In this document: positions 12,650-16,438 of the stretch, in pieces | How the letters are laid out: each line of letters begins with the position of its first letter | How positions within the stretch are numbered: the stretch's first letter is position 1 | Assembly: GCF_000497445.1 (NCBI RefSeq) | Contig: NZ_CM002285.1 | Span: 6,985,752-7,002,189, forward strand | Length of the DNA stretch: 16,438 bases | Source: Streptomyces roseochromogenus subsp. oscitans DS 12.976 | GTDB taxonomy: Bacteria > Actinomycetota > Actinomycetes > Streptomycetales > Streptomycetaceae | Direction of reading: 5' to 3' | Program-made: the position numbers and the translations under genes | Notes under the pieces: generated by a model | Told to the model about the DNA's origin: nothing | Database searches by the model: none | The model's input: only the letters and a program-made list of their open reading frames with translations

Positions 12650-13723
12650 ATGACCGAGGTCACCGTCCCCTTCCGCGCCGGACAGGAGGGCTACGCCAGC
12701 TTCCGGATCCCGGCGGTCGTGGTCACCCGCGCCGGGACCCTCCTCGCCTTCTGCGAGGGCCGGTCCGGCTCCGCCGCCGACCACGGGCAGATCGACATCG
12801 TGCTCAGGCGGTCCACGGACGGCGGCCGTACCTGGGGGCCGCTCCAGATCGCCGCGAGCAACGGCGACCACCTCGCCGGCAACCCCGCCCCCGTCGTCCT
12901 CGACACCGGCCGGATCCTGCTCGTCCACATCCGGGCCGCCGCCTTAGCCACCGAGGACGCCATCCTGCGCGGCCAGGTCGAGGACGCCGACGGGCGCCGG
13001 GTGTGGGTCCGGCACAGTGATGACGACGGGGTGTCCTGGTCCGCGCCGAAGGAGATCACCGCGCAGGTGAAGCGGCCCGGCTGGCGCTGGTACGCCACCA
13101 CCCCCGGCCACGCCCTCCAGCTCACCGGCGGGCGTGTGCTCGTCCCGGCCAACCACACCCTGCCGCCCACCGGCGGCGACACCGGCACCGAGGCGAAGTA
13201 CCACAGCGGCCACTGCCTGCTCAGCGACGACCGCGGCGAGAGCTGGTACCTCGGATACGTCGACGAGAACACCGGCGGCTACATCAACGTCAACGAGACC
13301 ACCGCCGCCGAACTCCCCGACGGGCGCGTCTATTTCAACACCCGCAACGACTCGGGCTCGCCCGGCAACCGCGCCGACGCCCACTCGACGGACGGCGGGA
13401 AGACCCTGGTCAGGCCGTTCCGGCCGCAGGCAGGGCTGACCGCCCCGGTCTGCCAGGCCTCCGTCCTGCAGCTCCGCGACCCCGACCTGCTCCTCTACTC
13501 CGGCCCGGCCGACCCCGCCTTCCGCGCCCTGATGACGCTCCGCGCCTCCACCGACGGCGGCACCACCTGGCGCACCGCGTACACCGTCGACGGGCTGCCC
13601 GCCGCCTACTCCGACCTGGTCCGCGTCGATACGGACACGGTCGGACTCCTCTACGAGACCGGCGACTTCAGCGCCTACGAGACCCTCACCTTCCGCCGGG
13701 TGCCGGTACACCGGCTCACCTGA
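12650..13723 (+). CDS. BNR-repeat exo-sialidase-like protein
   Basis: A 357-residue six-bladed propeller protein of the GH33-like sialidase family. FRIP is at residues 18-21 with Arg19 in the place of the substrate-carboxylate Arg. CEGR follows at 35-38 and Asp44 could be the acid/base. Asp-boxes (S-x-D-x-G-x-[TS]-W) are at 55-62 (STDGGRTW), 123-130 (SDDDGVSW) and 192-199 (SDDRGESW), with STDGGKTL and STDGGTTW further on. No signal peptide is seen, unlike secreted sialidases, so it may act on intracellular glycans or be secreted in an unusual way. Start: GAGGAG six bases before the ATG. Residue Leu99 uses TTA (12944-12946), the only such codon I found in the window's genes, making translation likely to depend on bldA tRNA. 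The enzyme's real substrate is not established. Confidence 0.85.
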   Translation: MTEVTVPFRAGQEGYASFRIPAVVVTRAGTLLAFCEGRSGSAADHGQIDIVLRRSTDGGRTWGPLQIAASNGDHLAGNPAPVVLDTGRILLVHIRAAALATEDAILRGQVEDADGRRVWVRHSDDDGVSWSAPKEITAQVKRPGWRWYATTPGHALQLTGGRVLVPANHTLPPTGGDTGTEAKYHSGHCLLSDDRGESWYLGYVDENTGGYINVNETTAAELPDGRVYFNTRNDSGSPGNRADAHSTDGGKTLVRPFRPQAGLTAPVCQASVLQLRDPDLLLYSGPADPAFRALMTLRASTDGGTTWRTAYTVDGLPAAYSDLVRVDTDTVGLLYETGDFSAYETLTFRRVPVHRLT

Positions 13724-13727
13724 ACCG

Positions 13728-13743
13728 GTGCCGTACCCGGCAC
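13728..13743. other. Short hairpin after the sialidase gene
   Basis: GTGCCG (13728-13733), loop TACC, CGGCAC (13738-13743). It lies between the sialidase stop and the F420 oxidoreductase promoter. It could weakly terminate the sialidase transcript; there is no T-run. Confidence 0.35.
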
Positions 13744-13748
13744 GGACG

Positions 13749-13754
13749 TAGAGT
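13749..13754 (+). promoter_or_regulatory. -10 box TAGAGT for the F420:NADP oxidoreductase gene (leaderless)
   Basis: TAGAGT is followed by seven bases and the ATG at 13762. There is no Shine-Dalgarno, so a leaderless transcript is likely. Confidence 0.5.
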
Positions 13755-13761
13755 CGCCCCC

Positions 13762-14484
13762 ATGACCTCTACGACCTCTTCCGACAGCGCACAGACCCCC
13801 GGCAAGGCTCCTGCCAAGGACCCCTGGGACCTGCCCGACATCTCCGGGTACGTCGTCGGCGTGCTCGGCGGCACCGGACCGCAGGGCAAGGGCCTCGCCT
13901 ACCGGCTCGCCCGGGCCGGACAGAAGGTGATCATCGGCTCCCGCGCCACCGAGCGCGCCCAGGCCGCCGCCCGGGAACTCGGCCACGGGGTCGAGGGCGC
14001 CGACAACGCCGAGACCGCGCGCCGCAGCGACATCGTGATCGTCGCCGTACCGTGGGAGGGCCACGGCGACACCCTGAAGGCGCTGCGCGACGCACTGGCC
14101 GGCAAGCTCGTCGTGGACTGCGTCAACCCGCTCGGCTTCGACAAGAAGGGCGCCTACGCCCTCAGGCCCGAGGAGGGCAGCGCCGCCGAGCAGGCCGCCG
14201 CCCTGCTGCCGGACTCCCGCGTCACCGCGGCCTTCCACCATCTGTCGGCCGTCCTGCTCCAGGATCCGGAGATCGAGCAGATCGACACCGATGTGATGGT
14301 GCTCGGCGAGGAGCGGGCCGACGTGGAGATCGTGCAGGCGCTGGCCGGGCGCATCCCCGGCATGCGCGGCGTCTTCGCCGGCCGGCTGCGCAACGCCCAC
14401 CAGGTGGAGTCCCTGGTCGCGAACCTGATCTCGGTCAACCGCCGCTACAAGGCACACGCCGGGCTCCGCGTCACGGACGTCTGA
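13762..14484 (+). CDS. npdG: NADPH:F420 oxidoreductase (Fno/NpdG family)
   Basis: A 240-residue Rossmann-fold enzyme that passes hydride between NADP(H) and coenzyme F420, a deazaflavin used by Streptomyces in antibiotic and other redox chemistry. The dinucleotide loop is GGTGPQGKGLA (residues 36-46), followed by IIGSRATERA (57-66), where Ser60-Arg61 read the NADP 2'-phosphate. VAVPWEGH (94-101) and VTAAFHHLSA (154-163) are family motifs for F420 binding. About 30 hydrophilic residues precede the first strand, slightly longer than archaeal Fno. ATG 13762 suits the leaderless promoter; no closer start is better. A long hairpin follows the stop. Confidence 0.92.
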   Translation: MTSTTSSDSAQTPGKAPAKDPWDLPDISGYVVGVLGGTGPQGKGLAYRLARAGQKVIIGSRATERAQAAARELGHGVEGADNAETARRSDIVIVAVPWEGHGDTLKALRDALAGKLVVDCVNPLGFDKKGAYALRPEEGSAAEQAAALLPDSRVTAAFHHLSAVLLQDPEIEQIDTDVMVLGEERADVEIVQALAGRIPGMRGVFAGRLRNAHQVESLVANLISVNRRYKAHAGLRVTDV

Positions 14485-14491
14485 GCGGATG

Positions 14492-14521
14492 GGGGACACT
14501 GTTCGTCGTAGCAGTGTCCCC
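14492..14521 (+). other. Perfect 10-bp hairpin between npdG and the small membrane protein gene
   Basis: GGGGACACTG (14492-14501) and CAGTGTCCCC (14512-14521) pair perfectly around a 10-base loop (TTCGTCGTAG). It begins 7 bases past the npdG stop and ends two bases before the AAGGAG of the next gene. It may be a terminator without T-run for npdG, or a leader structure controlling the small gene. Confidence 0.55.
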
Positions 14522-14538
14522 GCAAGGAGCCGACCCCT

Positions 14539-14757
14539 ATGCCCGTTTTGTCCATGCTCACCCAGACCCGGCGACTCGCCCTCTACGCCCTCGTCGTCTG
14601 CGTCCTCTCCGTGGCCGCCGCCGTCGTCTCCTTCGTCCGGGGCAGCTGGCTGGGGATCGTCTGGGTGCTGCTGGCGGGCCTGACGTCCAACATGACCTGG
14701 TACTACGTCAAGCGCGGCCGGGCCGCGGCGGCGCGGGGCAAGTCCGTCACGGGTTGA
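14539..14757 (+). CDS. Small two-helix membrane protein of unknown function
   Basis: A 72-residue protein with AAGGAG (14524-14529) nine bases before the ATG. Two hydrophobic segments are visible: LALYALVVCVLSVAAAVVSFV (about residues 13-33, shown in part) and LGIVWVLLAGLTSNMTWYYV (about 38-57), followed by KRGRAAAARGK. The basic N-terminus and C-terminus suggest both ends face the cytoplasm. No family is recognised. Its end overlaps that of the convergent M50 peptidase gene by 11 bases. Confidence 0.75.
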   Translation: MPVLSMLTQTRRLALYALVVCVLSVAAAVVSFVRGSWLGIVWVLLAGLTSNMTWYYVKRGRAAAARGKSVTG

Positions 14758-15547
14758 TCTGGCAGATCTCGGGGGTGCCCTGCCACCACCGGTACAGCTC
14801 CTGGCCGCAGTAGCGCGGGAAGTCTCCTACGCCGAGGTCACGCAGGATGGTGTCGATCAGGCCGAAGAAGACGCTGTTGATCGACGGCACCCACAGCAGC
14901 GCGAACACGAACAGCAGACCGAACTGCGCGAACGGCTCCACCTGGCGCTTCACCTTGTACGACAGCCAGGGCTCTATGACGCCGTAGCCGTCCAGGCCGG
15001 GCACCGGCAGGAAGTTCAGGATCGACGCGGTCACCTGCAGCAGCGCGAGGAACGCCAGCGCGTACTGGAAGTCGGCGGGCACTCCGTCAAGGGCGTGCAG
15101 CCAGAACGGCGCGGTGCACACGGCCGCGAACAGGACGTTCGTCAGCGGACCCGCCGCCGAGATCAGGCTGTGCCGCCAGCGGCCCCGGATCCGGCCGCGC
15201 TCGATGAACACCGCGCCACCGGGCAGACCGATACCGCCCATGATCAGGAAGAGCACCGGGAGTACGATGCTCAGCAGCGCGTGCGTGTATTTCAGCGGGT
15301 TCAGTGTGAGATAGCCCTTGGCGCCGACCGTGATGTCCCCGCTGTGCAGGGCGGTGCGCGCGTGCGCGTACTCGTGCAGGCACAGGGAGACGATCCAGGC
15401 CGCCGTCACGAACAGGAAGATCGCCACGCCCCGCTGGGCGGCATACCCGCTCCAGGTGGCCCATCCGGTCACCGCCGTCACGGCCAGGATCCCGAGGAAC
15501 ACGGGACTGAGCCGCCGGTCGCTGGGGCGGGTGGTGGCGGTGGTCAT
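14747..15547 (-). CDS. Site-2-protease-type M50 membrane metallopeptidase
   Basis: A 266-residue multi-pass membrane peptidase. The zinc-binding HExxH motif is HEYAH (residues 58-62) in helix WIVSLCLHEYAHA. The second conserved part LNFLPVPGLDGYG (177-189) supplies the third ligand Asp186 (the LDG motif), and GPLTN (133-137) is the usual SAGP-type loop. The family cuts transmembrane segments, often to release membrane-held regulators; this short form without PDZ or CBS domains is common in actinobacteria and its targets are unknown. The ATG at 15545-15547 has a GAGGAG about ten bases upstream. The convergent small membrane protein is a neighbour, not a proven substrate. Confidence 0.92.
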   Translation of the reverse strand: MTTATTRPSDRRLSPVFLGILAVTAVTGWATWSGYAAQRGVAIFLFVTAAWIVSLCLHEYAHARTALHSGDITVGAKGYLTLNPLKYTHALLSIVLPVLFLIMGGIGLPGGAVFIERGRIRGRWRHSLISAAGPLTNVLFAAVCTAPFWLHALDGVPADFQYALAFLALLQVTASILNFLPVPGLDGYGVIEPWLSYKVKRQVEPFAQFGLLFVFALLWVPSINSVFFGLIDTILRDLGVGDFPRYCGQELYRWWQGTPEICQINP

Positions 15548-15654
15548 GGGGGCAGGGCTCCTCGGGGCGTGTCGGGCGGGGCGGGGTCGACCGTACCGGT
15601 GTTGTGGGGGGAACGTCCTGCGGACGGCCAGAGGTTCCTGGTAATCGGTAAGTC

Positions 15655-16227
15655 GTGATCGAATCGACTGGGGCGGTGGCCATGGCGATCGCCGAGGACT
15701 GGGTCGAGTTTGTCCAGGACGCCATCCACCTGCCGAAGAGTGCGCGCCTCCGGCTGACGGGGAATGGTCTCACCCTGGTACCCGTGACTCAGGCGTACGT
15801 GACCACGGTCTGGCGTATCGCCCACCAGATCGAGGCAGGACTGCCCGGCTGGGTCGCGACGGGCAAGTTCTCGGTCGTCCCTCCCCGGGAGGGCTACAAG
15901 CCGGAGCCCGACGCGTCGGCGCTGCCGGCGGAGCAGATCCGTCCGGGCAAGAGCGAGATCGACGAGTCGCTGCTGCCCTTCGTCGTCGAGGTGGTCTCAC
16001 CCGAGAGCAAGAACCGCGACTACAGCACAAAGCCCGATCATCACGCGTCGCGTGGTATTCCGGCGTACCTGATCGTTGACGTGCTCGCCGCCCGGTGGAC
16101 GCTCCTGACCCGCCCCGCCGACGGCGAGTACCAGCACCGAGAGTCCAGCGTCTTCGGCGATCAGATCGAGATCCCCGTCGCCGACCAGACCCTCACCCTC
16201 GACTCCTCCCAGTTCCAGCGCATCTGA
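15655..16227 (+). CDS. Uma2-family (DUF820) PD-(D/E)xK nuclease-fold protein
   Basis: A 190-residue protein of the Uma2 family, which is abundant in Streptomyces and cyanobacteria and has a restriction-endonuclease-like fold. The likely active site is Asp86 (KPEPDASAL), Glu112 (FVVEVVSPES) and Lys126 (RDYSTKPDHH), and GIPAYLIVD (134-142) is the family's core strand. Biological role is not known for most members; it is sometimes linked to mobile elements, but none is seen here. Start is uncertain: GTG 15655, GTG 15676 and ATG 15682 are in frame. GTG 15655 is used because TAATCG lies seven bases before it, a partial leaderless -10 match. Confidence 0.82.
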   Translation: MIESTGAVAMAIAEDWVEFVQDAIHLPKSARLRLTGNGLTLVPVTQAYVTTVWRIAHQIEAGLPGWVATGKFSVVPPREGYKPEPDASALPAEQIRPGKSEIDESLLPFVVEVVSPESKNRDYSTKPDHHASRGIPAYLIVDVLAARWTLLTRPADGEYQHRESSVFGDQIEIPVADQTLTLDSSQFQRI

Positions 16228-16258
16228 AACCCACAAGCCGCGCACGGCCGTCCCCGGA

Positions 16259-16264
16259 GACAAT
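16259..16264 (+). promoter_or_regulatory. -10 box GACAAT for the AfsR/SARP-like gene (leaderless)
   Basis: GACAAT ends seven bases before the GTG at 16272. It overlaps an alternative ATG at 16263. The spacing matches the other leaderless candidates in the window. Confidence 0.4.
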
Positions 16265-16271
16265 GGACCCC

Positions 16272-16438
16272 GTGCGCTATCGCCTGCTCGGCCCCACCCA
16301 GGTACTCCGCCCCGACGGTACGGCCGTCCCGGTCGGCGGAGCGCGGCTGCGTGCCCTGCTGGGCGTGCTCGCGCTGCGCGCCGGCCGGACCGTGCCCGCC
16401 GCCGTGCTGATCGACGAGGTGTGGGGCGCCGACCCGCC
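16272..16438 (+). CDS. AfsR/SARP-like (BTAD-type) transcriptional regulator, 3' truncated by window
   Basis: The first 55 codons of a regulator whose winged-helix DNA-binding domain begins at once: MRYRLLGPTQVLRPDGT, then VGGARLRALLGVLALRAG and LIDEVWGADP, the pattern of the Trans_reg_C domain in Streptomyces antibiotic regulatory proteins and AfsR-like proteins. In full-length members a bacterial transcriptional activation (BTAD) domain, and often NB-ARC and TPR parts, would follow. GTG 16272 is chosen over ATG 16263 because homologues begin with (M/V)RYRLLG and because of the -10 spacing; the ATG would add three residues. Confidence 0.85.
   Translation, partial: MRYRLLGPTQVLRPDGTAVPVGGARLRALLGVLALRAGRTVPAAVLIDEVWGADP

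Noticed and set aside
15655..16227. Uma2-family gene as sign of a mobile element or defence island
   Set aside because: No transposase, integrase, toxin, restriction or other defence gene, and no flanking repeats; Uma2 genes are common singletons in Streptomyces.
1..16438. A natural-product cluster spanning the window
   Set aside because: Two exporters, an SDR, a PhzF-like gene and a SARP-like start are suggestive, but there is no core synthase and the strands switch too often for one cluster.

Overview
The window is high-GC actinobacterial DNA, almost certainly from a Streptomyces chromosome. The evidence is strong third-position GC bias, many GTG starts, start codons placed 6-8 bases after TAnnnT-like -10 boxes, one in-frame TTA codon, an intergenic repeat family common in Streptomyces, and close resemblance of most proteins to Streptomyces families. 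I see no rRNA, tRNA, CRISPR array, insertion sequence, integrase or prophage gene. It reads as ordinary chromosome with a mix of housekeeping and accessory genes and two decayed genes.

Left part (1-5900): the tail of a membrane protein, an 18-bp perfect inverted repeat, a short-chain dehydrogenase read leftward, and a broken Gfo/Idh/MocA dehydrogenase. Then come a rightward Bcr/CflA-type efflux pump overlapping a class-C-beta-lactamase-fold serine hydrolase (probable CTG start), an Rsm22-type ribosomal methyltransferase with four candidate Fe-S cysteines, and a TetR regulator.

Middle part (5900-10580): a solitary prim-pol-domain protein lacking one Asp of the expected DxD pair, a dispersed-repeat/terminator block, a leftward lipoprotein gene whose start lies inside the tail of a decayed FTR1/EfeU iron permease, a PhzF-like isomerase, a heme oxygenase with a 29-bp operator-like palindrome at its promoter, a type I methionine aminopeptidase, and a divergent 77-residue conserved protein.

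Right part (10578-16438): a two-gene leftward operon (unknown protein plus EntS-like MFS transporter, joined by GTGA), a cytoplasmic-looking BNR/sialidase with a TTA codon, an F420:NADP oxidoreductase, a small two-helix membrane protein, a site-2-protease-type M50 peptidase, a Uma2-family nuclease-fold protein, and the first 55 codons of an AfsR/SARP-like regulator that runs off the end.

Functional links that can be argued: pump with hydrolase (translationally coupled), unknown protein with transporter (translationally coupled), and a loose iron/heme theme between the FTR1 relic and heme oxygenase. I found no convincing new multi-gene defence or biosynthetic system. The most useful leads are regulatory (heme oxygenase palindrome, TTA codon in the sialidase, leaderless promoters) and the two gene relics.
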